This document shows positions 19,060-27,726 of a DNA stretch of 64,000 nt, one piece after another. The notes beneath the pieces are model-generated. The model saw only the letters and a list, made by a program, of their open reading frames with translations, was not told the DNA's origin and searched no databases. The stretch covers positions 1,835,001 to 1,899,000 of the forward strand of contig NZ_CP146077.1 of NCBI RefSeq assembly GCF_037023725.1, read 5' to 3'. Within the stretch, counting starts at the first letter, position 1. Every line of letters starts with the position of its first letter. This DNA is from Pseudomonas bubulae. GTDB lineage: Bacteria > Pseudomonadota > Gammaproteobacteria > Pseudomonadales > Pseudomonadaceae. The translations under genes and the position numbers were made by a program.

Positions 19060-19290
19060 CGAGGGCGCTGTGCTTTTGATCTGCCTGCCCTCCCGGGAGG
19101 GCGAGTGGAGGTTCTGTGGAGTGGGTCGACCGGCATGGATGCCGGGAGAGCCGCGATGGGCCATGGATGGCCCGTGGCGGCGTGCCCACGGAACAGGACC
19201 GGAGCGAGTGAACCTGAGCGCAGCGAAGGCCGTACGATGGGGCGCAAGCGCTTTGGTTACTTTGCCGCTTTTGCAAAGTGACTCGCTGTA
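19060..19290. repeat. Probable dispersed intergenic element
   Basis: GC-rich stretch containing CCTCCCGGGAGG, GTCGACCGGCATGGATGCCGGG and GGGCCATGGATGGCCC-type small palindromes, ending in ACTCGCTGTAAGAGCGAAAC. Sequences with this look occur in many Pseudomonas spacers and are often mis-called as genes. I recognise it from memory only and cannot show a second copy inside this window. Confidence 0.4.
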
Positions 19291-19647
19291 AGAGCGAAAC
19301 CAATATTTCAGTTAGACGCAAATGCCGGATATGTAACCGGTGGATCAGTTGATTTGCGGCACAGCTACGTATAAATAAACGACGTGCCTGTCGCCAATCA
19401 GGCGCGTGCTGCTTCAGTGCGTTACCAGCGTGTCCAGCAACTTGTCGACATAACCCTTGGCCAGCTTTGCAGCGATGGGCCGAGACTATTCCCCGATTTT
19501 AAGCGGCGCAAGCGAACGGGATTTTCTAGGAAGTTTCACGGAAACGAAAGCGAAACGTCGTACGAAACGCCTGATATTAAAGGCCAAATGCCTTGCTGTC
19601 GTCGTCGCAAACACTGCAAACACGAACCCTCTGATACCCCGTAATTA

Positions 19648-19706
19648 AATGGTTGTACGACTGCTGCGCAGCCGGACGCCGCCTCGTTCCTTCGGCAGCT
19701 ACACCC
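19648..19706. repeat. REP-like unit (single)
   Basis: GTACGACTGCTGCGCAGCCGGACGCC followed by CTCGTTCCTTCGGCAGCTACA is the same sequence type as the arms of the inverted pair at 26141-26286 (GACGGCTGCGCCGCCGGACG, CGAAGGAACGAGG). It is a lone unit at the downstream end of the CopD gene. Confidence 0.65.
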
Positions 19707-19715
19707 ATCCGGCTT

Positions 19716-20180
19716 TTAAAAAGTCGGCCGAGCCGCCGCAATTGCCACCAACACCAGCCCCACAATCAGATTGCACCCCACCAGCCGGCGAATTTTTCCC
19801 ATTACCGCTGCCCCGTCAGCCCAAGCCTGGGCTTCGACAGCCTTGCGCAACTCAGGCAACTGCAGCGATTGAATGCGGATAAACAACGCCACCATCACGA
19901 TGTACAAGCCCATCATGATCTGCACATAGCGCGGCGCCGTTTCAAAACCGTTGAAGCGCATTTGCAGAAGACCTACACCGCTTATCGGCAAAATCACCAC
20001 TGCGATCCACACCCATACAAAAAAACGTTGGAACACTTCTACCCACAGCTTTAACCGTACCGGGCCTTCAAGGGCCGTGACAGCCGCCGGGCGCAGGATC
20101 ATCCAGGCGAAAAACATGCCGCCCACCCAGATCAGGGCGGCCAGTACATGCAGGCTGTAGGCGAGGGCAAAGGCGGTCAT
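19716..20180 (-). CDS. CopD-family four-helix membrane protein
   Basis: A 154-residue inner-membrane protein of the CopD superfamily. Four hydrophobic helices are visible: LAYSLHVLAALIWVGGMFFAW, FVWVWIAVVILPISGVGLL, YVQIMMGLYIVMVALFI and GCNLIVGLVLVAIAAARP. The His and Trp in helix 1 (LHVLAALIWVGG) are conserved in the family and may bind metal or haem. There are no cop genes next to it, so a role in copper uptake is only a family guess. It is divergent from dinG across 98 bases. Confidence 0.82.
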   Translation of the reverse strand: MTAFALAYSLHVLAALIWVGGMFFAWMILRPAAVTALEGPVRLKLWVEVFQRFFVWVWIAVVILPISGVGLLQMRFNGFETAPRYVQIMMGLYIVMVALFIRIQSLQLPELRKAVEAQAWADGAAVMGKIRRLVGCNLIVGLVLVAIAAARPTF

Positions 20181-20278
20181 TGGGGTACTCCGTTCGGCGC
20201 GGGATGAATTAGCGGGGTATGATAGCGGTCATTCGAACCACTGAAAATTTATCCAGCGTTTCTTGCGCCCGAAGAACC

Positions 20279-22423
20279 ATGATTAGTACCGAACTCAAAA
20301 CTCAGATCCAGGGCGCTTACTCGCGTTTTCTCGAATCCAAGAGCCTCAAGCCGCGTTACGGTCAGCGTCTGATGATCGCTGAAGTGGCCAAGGTGCTGGG
20401 CGATATCGACACCGACGAAGAAAACCACCGCAGTGGCGACCCGGCTGTGGTCGCCGTAGAAGCGGGCACCGGTACCGGCAAAACCGTGGCTTACTGCCTG
20501 GCCGCCATTCCTGTGGCCAAGGCCGCGGGCAAGCGCCTGGTGGTTGCCACGGCAACGGTCGCCCTGCAGGAGCAGATCGTCTACAAGGACCTCCCGGACC
20601 TGATGCGCAACAGCGGGCTGAACTTCAGCTTTGCCCTGGCCAAGGGCCGTGGCCGCTATATGTGCCTGTCCAAGCTCGACATGCTGCTGCAAGAGGGCCA
20701 CGCGCAAACCGCGACGGCGCAGCTGTTCGAGGAAGAAGGCTTCAAGATCGAAGTCGATGAGGCCAGCCAGAAGCTGTTCACCAGCATGATCGAAAAGCTG
20801 GCCGGCAATAAGTGGGACGGCGACCGCGACAGCTGGCCCCAGGCCCTTGAAGACCAGGACTGGGCGCGCCTGACCACCGATCACAGCCAGTGCACCAACC
20901 GTCATTGCCCCAACTTCGGCCAGTGCGCTTTCTACAAGGCCCGGGAAGGCATGAGCAAGGTGGACGTGATCGTCACCAACCACGACATGGTGCTCGCCGA
21001 CCTCGCGTTGGGGGGTGGCGCGGTATTGCCTGACCCCCGTGACACGGTCTATGTGTTTGACGAAGGCCATCACCTGCCGGACAAGGCCATTGGCCATTTT
21101 GCCCACTACACCCGTTTGCGCTCCACCGCCGACTGGCTGGAGCAAACCGCCAAGAACCTTACCAAACTGTTGGCCCAACACCCGTTGCCCGGCGACCTGG
21201 GGCGTTTGCTGGAGCAAGTGCCGGAGCTGGCCAAAGAAATCAAGGCCCAGCAACAGTTCATGTTCACTGCCTGCGAGCAGATCGCCGACTTTAAAGTCGG
21301 CGAAGAGCCCGAGGGTCGCGAGCGTCCGCGCCATCGCTTTATTGGCGGCCTGATTCCCGATCACATGCGTGAAATGGGCATCGAGTTGAAAAAAGGATTC
21401 TCGCGTCTGACCGACTTGTTCACCCGCCTGACCGAGATTCTCAAGGACGGCATGGATGGCGAGGTCAATATCGGCATCACCAGCAACCAGGCCGAGGAAT
21501 GGTACCCGCTGTTTGGCAGCCTGCTGTCCCGGGCTCAGGGTAACTGGGAGCTATGGACCGCGTTCACCGTCGAGGACCCTGAAGACAACTCGCCCATGGC
21601 GCGCTGGCTGACCCTGGCGGAAAGCGGTTCGCTGTTTGATATCGAGGTCAACGCCAGCCCCATCCTGGCCGCCGAGATGCTGCGTCGCAACCTGTGGAAC
21701 GTGGCCTATGGGGTACTCGTGACCTCCGCCACCCTGACAGCACTGGGCACCTTCGACCGTTTCCGCATGCGTGCCGGTCTGCCCAAAACAGCCGTGACAG
21801 CGGTGGTGCCCAGCCCTTTCCATCATGCTGATGCCGGTGTGTTGCGAGTGCCTGACCTCAAAGCCGACCCCCGTGACGCTACGGCTCATACGGCGGCGAT
21901 CATTCGTGACTTGCCCGCGCTGGTCGAAGGCTCGCGGGGCACGCTGGTGCTGTTTTCATCACGCAAGCAGATGCAGGACGTATTCGACGGCCTGGAGCGC
22001 GACTGGCGCAAGCAAGTGTTTATCCAGGGTAACCTGTCCAAACAGGAAACCCTCAACAAGCACAAGGCGCGGGTCGATGGCGGGGACTCCAGTGTGTTGT
22101 TTGGCCTGGCCAGTTTTGCCGAAGGCGTGGATTTGCCTGGTGCCTACTGCGAGCACGTGGTGATCGCCAAAATACCGTTTTCGGTTCCCGATGATCCGGT
22201 CGAAGCGGCCCTGGCCGAGTGGATCGAGGCCCGGGGTGGCAACCCCTTCATGGAGATATCCGTGCCTGATGCCTCGCTCAAGCTGGTTCAGGCTTGCGGG
22301 CGTTTGCTGCGTACCGAACAGGATCGCGGCACCATCACCTTGCTGGACCGGCGCCTGGTCACCCAGCGCTATGGCAAGGCGATTCTGAATGCACTGCCGC
22401 CGTTCAGGCGCGAAATTTCTTAA
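20279..22423 (+). CDS. dinG: ATP-dependent DNA helicase DinG
   Basis: XPD-like superfamily 2 helicase that unwinds 5'-tailed duplexes, R-loops and D-loops. The ATG at 20279 gives 714 residues, the E. coli length. Walker A is GTGTGKT (about 65-71). The 4Fe-4S cysteines are in GRGRYMCLSKL and CTNRHCPNFGQC, the Walker B box is DEGH in VFDEGHHLPD, and the C-terminal helicase half contains VTSATLTALG and QACGRLLRTEQDRG. All four Fe-S cysteines are present. I saw no LexA-type CTG-N10-CAG site just upstream, so SOS control as in E. coli is not supported here. Confidence 0.96.
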   Translation: MISTELKTQIQGAYSRFLESKSLKPRYGQRLMIAEVAKVLGDIDTDEENHRSGDPAVVAVEAGTGTGKTVAYCLAAIPVAKAAGKRLVVATATVALQEQIVYKDLPDLMRNSGLNFSFALAKGRGRYMCLSKLDMLLQEGHAQTATAQLFEEEGFKIEVDEASQKLFTSMIEKLAGNKWDGDRDSWPQALEDQDWARLTTDHSQCTNRHCPNFGQCAFYKAREGMSKVDVIVTNHDMVLADLALGGGAVLPDPRDTVYVFDEGHHLPDKAIGHFAHYTRLRSTADWLEQTAKNLTKLLAQHPLPGDLGRLLEQVPELAKEIKAQQQFMFTACEQIADFKVGEEPEGRERPRHRFIGGLIPDHMREMGIELKKGFSRLTDLFTRLTEILKDGMDGEVNIGITSNQAEEWYPLFGSLLSRAQGNWELWTAFTVEDPEDNSPMARWLTLAESGSLFDIEVNASPILAAEMLRRNLWNVAYGVLVTSATLTALGTFDRFRMRAGLPKTAVTAVVPSPFHHADAGVLRVPDLKADPRDATAHTAAIIRDLPALVEGSRGTLVLFSSRKQMQDVFDGLERDWRKQVFIQGNLSKQETLNKHKARVDGGDSSVLFGLASFAEGVDLPGAYCEHVVIAKIPFSVPDDPVEAALAEWIEARGGNPFMEISVPDASLKLVQACGRLLRTEQDRGTITLLDRRLVTQRYGKAILNALPPFRREIS

Positions 22424-22518
22424 GCGCGGGTCGGCGTTATCGTCGACTTTGCTGTCTATGCTTTGACTTTCAACACCTCACAGGCCGATTTTCGGCCGTT
22501 TGGGAGAACCAGATCCAT

Positions 22519-24870
22519 ATGATTCGCCGTTCGCTGTCTGCTGTTTTTGCGTTGCTGGTCACGACTCCGCTGTTGGCGGCGCCTGCTGGCCAACAAACCC
22601 TGTTCAATTTCGTTCGCCCTGCCGATGTGGTGCAAGTGGCGACTACGGATGCGATCTTGCCGCAATACAATGCGGAGCAAACAGCCGAAGGCGAAGTGCT
22701 GCGCCGCGTCACCTTCAACCCGGCCGTCGCGCCCAGCCTGCGTTTGACTCCGCAAACCGGGGTATGGGACTGGTCGCAGTCGGGGATGATGACCCTGCGC
22801 ATCCAGAACGCCATGAACTGGGCACTTACGCTGGACGTGACCGTGCAAAGCAGCAACGGCAAAACCCTGACCAGCCGTGTCGACCTGCCTGCCGGCCCGG
22901 CGCAAACCCTGTTGTTGCCGCTAAAAGCCAATTCTCCCCACAGCCAGGGCATGCGCGCCGGCCCACCGATGCCGATGACGCTGGATGGCCAGCGCATTCT
23001 GCTGGCCAGTAGCCAGGGTGAAATCGATCTGAGCCAGGTGGTGTCGGTAAGTCTGTCGATTGCGCAACCGAACGTCGCGCAGAGCATTCTGCTGGAGCGC
23101 TTCGGCGTGCAGGACGGCACAGGCGTAATCAAGGCCGTGTACGGCGCGATCGTCGACGGCTACGGCCAGTCGACCCGCGCCAAATGGCCGGAGCGTGTTG
23201 CCAATGACGAACAGCTCAAGGCCGCCGCCGCAAAAGAACAGCAGCAACTCAAAGGCTGGCTGGCCGGGCGTGCCGATCAGGACAAGTACGGCGGCTGGCT
23301 GAAGGGCGCGGGGTTTGAGGCGACCGGGTTTTTCCGCACAGAAAAGCGCAATGGCCGCTGGAACCTGATCACCCCTGAAGGTCACCCGTTTTACTCGCTG
23401 GGCCTAAATGCCGTAACGGCCAACGACAGCCAGACCTATGTTGCCGGCCGTGAGTGGATGTTTACCGATTTGCCCCATGATGGCACTCCTCTGGCCAGTT
23501 TTTACGGCAAGGCGAACAACAACAGCGGCAACGCCTCGACCCAGGGCAGGGGCTTTGACGCCGGGCGCTGGTACAACTTTTATGCCGCCAACCTGCAGCG
23601 CATCTACGGTGAACCCTGCGTAACGGCTAAAACTGAACCGGATAGCGCACCGGTGAGCCCTTGTGCACCTCCAGCCTTTGATGCCAAGCGTTGGCAGGCC
23701 CGCACCCTGGATCGCCTGCAAGCCTGGGGTTTCAACACCATCGGCAACTGGAGCGACCCCGAACTGGGCCTCAACGATCGCGTGCCCTACACCCTGCCGC
23801 TGTCGATTGTGGGGGACTACACCAGCATCAGTACCGGCACCGACTGGTGGGGCGGCATGCCCGACCCGTTTGACCCGCGCTTTGCCATGGCCACCGAGCG
23901 CGCCGTGGCCATTGCCGCTCGCGATCATCGCGATGATCCCTGGTTGATCGGTTACTTTGCCGACAACGAACTGGCCTGGGCTGGTCCGGGTAATGACCCG
24001 AAATCCCGTTATGCATTGGCCCTGGGCACTTTGCGCATGACCACGGATGTACCCGCCAAGCGGGCCTTTCTCAAGCAGCTGCGTGACAAATACCGCAACC
24101 AGCAGGGTCTTTCCAAGGCCTGGGGTATTGAAATTCCGGCCTGGGAGCTGATGGAAGATCCCGGTTTTGAAGGGCCTTTGCCCAACACCGAGCACCCGCA
24201 AATCGAGGCGGATTATCAGTATTTCCAGAAAGTCTTTGCTGATACCTACTTCAAGACCATTTCCGACTCGCTCAAATGGCATGCTCCAAACCACTTGCTG
24301 CTTGGCGGACGGTTTGCCGTCAGTACGCCAGAGGCCGTGGCGTCCTGTGCCAAATACTGCGATGTACTGAGCTTCAACTTCTACACCCTGCAACCGCAAG
24401 ACGGCTATGACTTCGGCAAACTGCGCGAACTGGACAAGCCGGTAATGATCACCGAGTTCAACTTCGGCTCCCGTGACCGTGGCCCGTTCTGGGGCGGCGT
24501 CACTGAAGTGGCCAACGAAGAAGCCCGTGGCCCGGCTTACAGCAAGTTCCTCAAACAGGCGGTGGCAGAACCGTCGATTGTTGGCGTGCACTGGTTCCAG
24601 TACCTGGACCAGCCGGTCACAGGCCGGTTGCTCGACGGCGAAAACGGCCACTTTGGCATGATCGGTATCACCGATTTGCCGTTTACCGGTTTTGTCGACA
24701 GCGTGCGCAAGGCCAATCTGCAGGCCCTTGGCCAGTTGGGCCAGGAGGCCGCCAAGGCCCAGGCCGAAGCCGAAAAAGCCGTCAAGGCGCCTGTGCATGC
24801 AACCGATGATGGTAGCGGCGGGCGCTCTGGCGCGGGGCATGCAGGTGGGCACTCGGGCAAGGGGCACTGA
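22519..24870 (+). CDS. Exported agarase-like glycoside hydrolase (clan GH-A type)
   Basis: A 783-residue secreted protein with signal peptide MIRRSLSAVFALLVTTPLLA. An N-terminal beta-sandwich part (about 25-240) precedes a TIM-barrel hydrolase. Barrel landmarks are FYSLGLNAV, WGFNTIGNWSDPEL, YFADNELAW with a Glu that would be the acid/base, and MITEFNFGSRDRG with a Glu that would be the nucleophile. Pseudomonas members are commonly annotated as beta-agarase, but agar is unlikely for this lifestyle and the true glycan is unknown. The C-terminus ends in a flexible Ala/Lys then Gly/His tail (GHAGGHSGKGH). The start has GGGAG upstream; the longer in-frame start overlaps dinG and is rejected. Confidence 0.78.
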   Translation: MIRRSLSAVFALLVTTPLLAAPAGQQTLFNFVRPADVVQVATTDAILPQYNAEQTAEGEVLRRVTFNPAVAPSLRLTPQTGVWDWSQSGMMTLRIQNAMNWALTLDVTVQSSNGKTLTSRVDLPAGPAQTLLLPLKANSPHSQGMRAGPPMPMTLDGQRILLASSQGEIDLSQVVSVSLSIAQPNVAQSILLERFGVQDGTGVIKAVYGAIVDGYGQSTRAKWPERVANDEQLKAAAAKEQQQLKGWLAGRADQDKYGGWLKGAGFEATGFFRTEKRNGRWNLITPEGHPFYSLGLNAVTANDSQTYVAGREWMFTDLPHDGTPLASFYGKANNNSGNASTQGRGFDAGRWYNFYAANLQRIYGEPCVTAKTEPDSAPVSPCAPPAFDAKRWQARTLDRLQAWGFNTIGNWSDPELGLNDRVPYTLPLSIVGDYTSISTGTDWWGGMPDPFDPRFAMATERAVAIAARDHRDDPWLIGYFADNELAWAGPGNDPKSRYALALGTLRMTTDVPAKRAFLKQLRDKYRNQQGLSKAWGIEIPAWELMEDPGFEGPLPNTEHPQIEADYQYFQKVFADTYFKTISDSLKWHAPNHLLLGGRFAVSTPEAVASCAKYCDVLSFNFYTLQPQDGYDFGKLRELDKPVMITEFNFGSRDRGPFWGGVTEVANEEARGPAYSKFLKQAVAEPSIVGVHWFQYLDQPVTGRLLDGENGHFGMIGITDLPFTGFVDSVRKANLQALGQLGQEAAKAQAEAEKAVKAPVHATDDGSGGRSGAGHAGGHSGKGH

Positions 24871-24983
24871 TTTTCCCTGCCCGATGGGCGGCGATGTATT
24901 TCGTCGCCCAGTAGGGGTTTCTTCCTTTTCAATTCCCACTTTAAAACTAAGGTCTTGCATTCCAACTGAATGGAGACTTCGAA

Positions 24984-26129
24984 ATGGAAGCGAAAGGGAA
25001 GTGTGCAAGTGGGTTCGAAGCCGTTCAGGAAGCCTTTGAGGCGATCTTCGATGATCCTCAGGAGCGAGGAGCCGGTGTTTGTGTGCAGGTGGGCGGCGAA
25101 ACCGTTGTCGACTTATGGGCGGGTGTGGCGGATCTGGAGGGCGACCAGCCCTGGAACCACGACACATTGGTCAACACCTATTGTTGTATCAAACCCTTCA
25201 CCGCCATCGCGGCACTGATGCTGGTGGAAGAGGGCAAGCTCGAGCTGGATCAGACGGTTGCCCACTATTGGCCGGAGTTTTCCCAGGGCGGCAAGGAGCG
25301 CATCACCTTGCGCCAGGTGTTGTGCCATACCTCAGGTATCCCGGCGCTGCGTTTGCCCAGCCGCACGCCCATTATGTACGACTGGGATGCAATGGCCGAA
25401 GTCGTCGCGGCAGAACCCTTGTGGTGGGAACCGGGAACCAGTGTCGGTTATGGCGCCACCACCTATGGCTGGATCCTTGGCGAGCTGGTTCGACGGGCCG
25501 ATGGTCGCGACCCCTGTACCTTTATCCACGAGCGAATCTGCGAGCCCAACGACCTTGAAGTTCATATGGGCGTTGATGCCGAGCACTTTCACCGCATTGC
25601 CTTTTTCGAGCGCGCTGAAGGGCGAACGGGTGATAACTACGCCCAGGACTTGCGTGCCGTGATGGTCAGTGAGCCTGAGCATGTCGCGACCCTTGCATTT
25701 ACCAATCCCGCCATGGGATCACGGCAAACGGCTGACCCGCGCTGGTGGGCCTATCGCCATCCCGGCGTAAATGCCCACGGTACCGCCCATGGCCTGGCCG
25801 GGTTTTACAGTGCGCTGCTGGGCGGGCGCCTGGTGGGGCCTGAGCTGCTCGCAGAGTTCACCCGCGAGCACAGTAACGATATGGACCGCACGCTGCTGCG
25901 GCCCATGCGTTATGGCCTGGGTTGCATGATGGAGCAGCCGGCGGACCCGGGAGCCTCCCATCGGATGGGGCCAAAGGCATTCGGGCATGTGGGGCTGGGC
26001 GGGCCAATCTCCTTTGCCGACCCTGAGCGGGAGGTGAGCTTCGGCTTTGTCACCACCACCATGGGCAGCCATGTGCTGATGGACCCGCGGGTGCAGAAGC
26101 TTGCGCCTTTGGTCTACGCCGCGCTGTAG
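24984..26129 (+). CDS. Beta-lactamase-fold serine hydrolase family, catalytic Ser replaced by Cys
   Basis: A 381-residue member of the class C beta-lactamase/EstB-type esterase family without signal peptide, so cytoplasmic. The family nucleophile lies in a Ser-x-x-Lys motif. Here the motif reads CCIK (residues 67-70), and codon 67 is TGT at 25182-25184. The paralogue 1.5 kb downstream has SCTK at exactly the same position. Other family features are kept: PGTSVGYGATTYGW holds the Tyr motif, and the third motif reads FGHVGLGG. It may be a Cys hydrolase, an altered-specificity enzyme or an inactive copy. Length equals that of the downstream copy, which marks a tandem duplication. Confidence 0.87.
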   Translation: MEAKGKCASGFEAVQEAFEAIFDDPQERGAGVCVQVGGETVVDLWAGVADLEGDQPWNHDTLVNTYCCIKPFTAIAALMLVEEGKLELDQTVAHYWPEFSQGGKERITLRQVLCHTSGIPALRLPSRTPIMYDWDAMAEVVAAEPLWWEPGTSVGYGATTYGWILGELVRRADGRDPCTFIHERICEPNDLEVHMGVDAEHFHRIAFFERAEGRTGDNYAQDLRAVMVSEPEHVATLAFTNPAMGSRQTADPRWWAYRHPGVNAHGTAHGLAGFYSALLGGRLVGPELLAEFTREHSNDMDRTLLRPMRYGLGCMMEQPADPGASHRMGPKAFGHVGLGGPISFADPEREVSFGFVTTTMGSHVLMDPRVQKLAPLVYAAL

Positions 26130-26140
26130 ACACACCCTAA

Positions 26141-26286
26141 GTAGCAGCTGCCGAAGGAACGAGGCTGCGTTCGGCGGCAAAGCCGTCGCGAAATCAGACC
26201 CTGCGGTATGTCAGTTATACCCGCAAGTCAGGTTTTACGACGGCTGCGCCGCCGGACGCAGCCTCGCTCCGCGAGTCAGCTGCTAC
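26141..26286. repeat. Inverted pair of REP-like units
   Basis: GTAGCAGCTGCCGAAGGAAC at the left is matched by the inverse AGCTGCTAC at the right. Inner blocks CGAGGCTGCGTTCGGCGGC and CCGCCGGACGCAGCCTCG also pair. It lies between the two tandem hydrolase genes. Confidence 0.8.
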
Positions 26287-26470
26287 GAGATTTTTGCCAT
26301 GGGTGTTTTGCCTTTTTTCACAAAAAAAACACGCCCTTGCTGATACTTTGCCCGCCGACTCAACAGCGCACAAAAATTGTGTGCTCAGAGCGCTTTGCTC
26401 TGTTTCAAAATCTTACTGGTGCTGGAACAATGCACGCCTTGTAGAGCCATGCTTGATCCAGGAGGTCCGG

Positions 26471-27616
26471 GTGCAGATTCAGGGTTTTCACGACCTTAAC
26501 TTCGAAGCAGTACGCGAGGCGTTTGCCGATCTTTTCAATGATCCGCAAGAGCGCGGCGCGGCGTTGTGCATCCAGATCGGTGGCGAAACCGTTCTCGACC
26601 TGTGGGCCGGTACCGCTGACAAGGACGGCGAGCAGCCGTGGCACACAGACACCATTGCCAATCTGTTTTCGTGCACTAAACCTTTTACCGCTGTCACGGC
26701 GTTGCAACTGGTCGAAGAGGGCAAGCTGGAGCTGGATGTGCCAGTGGCCCGCTATTGGCCCGAGTTCGCTGCTGCCGGCAAAGAGTCCATCACGTTGCGT
26801 CAGCTCCTGAGCCATCGCGCGGGTTTGCCGGCCTTGCGCGAATTGATGCCGGCCGAGGCGCTGTATGAATGGCAAACCATGGTCGATGCACTGACCGCCG
26901 AAACCCCCTGGTGGACGCCGGGCGAAGGGCACGGCTATGCCGCGATCACCTATGGCTGGCTGGTGGGCGAGCTGATTCGCCGCGCCGATGGCCGCAGTGC
27001 GGGCCAGTCAATCATGGCGCGGACGGCCAGGCCGCTGGGGCTGGACTTCCATGTCGGGCTGGGTGACGAAGAGTTTTACCGGGTGGCTCATGTTGCCCGC
27101 AGCAAGGGCAATATGGGGGATGCGGCTGCGCAGCGCCTGTTGAAGGCCATGATGAATGAGCCTTCATCCATGAGTACGCGGTCATTCACCAATCCACCGT
27201 CTATTATGACAAGTACCAACAAACCCGAATGGCGCCGAATGGAGCAGCCAGCGGCCAATGGGCATGGTAATGCCCGTAGCCTGGCCGGTTTTTATAGCGG
27301 TTTGCTGGACGGCAGCCTGCTTGAAGCCGAAATGCTGGAGCAACTGACCCGCGAGCACAGCGTCGGCGAGGATAAAACCTTGCGCACGCAAACCCGATTT
27401 GGGCTGGGGTGCATGCTGGATCAGCCAACCGTGCCCAACGCGACGTTTGGCCTTGGGCCAAAAGCTTTCGGTCATCCTGGGGCTGGGGGGTCGACCGGCT
27501 TTGCCGACCCGGATCGTGAGGTGGCCTTTGGATTTGTGACCAATACCCTTGGGCCCAATATATTGATGGATCCCAGGGCGCAAAAACTGGTTAGAGTACT
27601 GGCTGAGTGCCTGTAA
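26471..27616 (+). CDS. Beta-lactamase-fold serine hydrolase, canonical copy
   Basis: A 381-residue cytoplasmic serine hydrolase of the EstB/class C beta-lactamase family. It starts at GTG 26471, chosen because a strong AGGAGG lies six bases upstream and because it then aligns end to end with the upstream copy. The nucleophile motif is SCTK (Ser 67, Lys 70), the Tyr motif is in GHGYAAITYGW, and the third motif reads FGHPGAGG. The two copies are clearly homologous along their whole length (for example NDPQERGA and PFTA) but well diverged, so the duplication is old. Substrate unknown; esterase activity on small acyl esters is the family expectation. Confidence 0.9.
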   Translation: MQIQGFHDLNFEAVREAFADLFNDPQERGAALCIQIGGETVLDLWAGTADKDGEQPWHTDTIANLFSCTKPFTAVTALQLVEEGKLELDVPVARYWPEFAAAGKESITLRQLLSHRAGLPALRELMPAEALYEWQTMVDALTAETPWWTPGEGHGYAAITYGWLVGELIRRADGRSAGQSIMARTARPLGLDFHVGLGDEEFYRVAHVARSKGNMGDAAAQRLLKAMMNEPSSMSTRSFTNPPSIMTSTNKPEWRRMEQPAANGHGNARSLAGFYSGLLDGSLLEAEMLEQLTREHSVGEDKTLRTQTRFGLGCMLDQPTVPNATFGLGPKAFGHPGAGGSTGFADPDREVAFGFVTNTLGPNILMDPRAQKLVRVLAECL

Positions 27617-27726
27617 GCAGGATTTGTAGGCCACAGGTCGGAACTCGGTAGCTTTTCTGTTTTCAATACGTTTTTTATAGTGGGCTTAGTGCCTCTTTAA
27701 TTCTTAATTCATTGTGTGGATATTCA

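Larger units (their letters stand above)
18972..19715. other. Gene-free, repeat-bearing spacer
   Basis: About 740 bases between the collagen-like gene and the CopD gene with no convincing open frame. The left half (about 19060-19290) resembles a dispersed intergenic element, the right end holds a REP-like unit, and both are listed separately. On the minus strand at 19414-19476 a short frame ending KLLDTLVTH before a stop looks like a gene tail, but a stop codon cuts it after about 20 codons. It may be a remnant of a deleted gene. Confidence 0.5.

Noticed and set aside
18955..19281. Overlapping frames on both strands within the repeat-bearing spacer
   Set aside because: They translate the small palindromes of the intergenic element and have no protein features.
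19414..19476. Short minus-strand gene ending KLLDTLVTH
   Set aside because: Only about 20 codons before an in-frame stop and no start with a ribosome site; kept only as a possible remnant.
23404..25167. 587-codon open frame antisense to the agarase-like gene and the first hydrolase
   Set aside because: Overlaps two genes with clear signal peptide or motifs; no support of its own.
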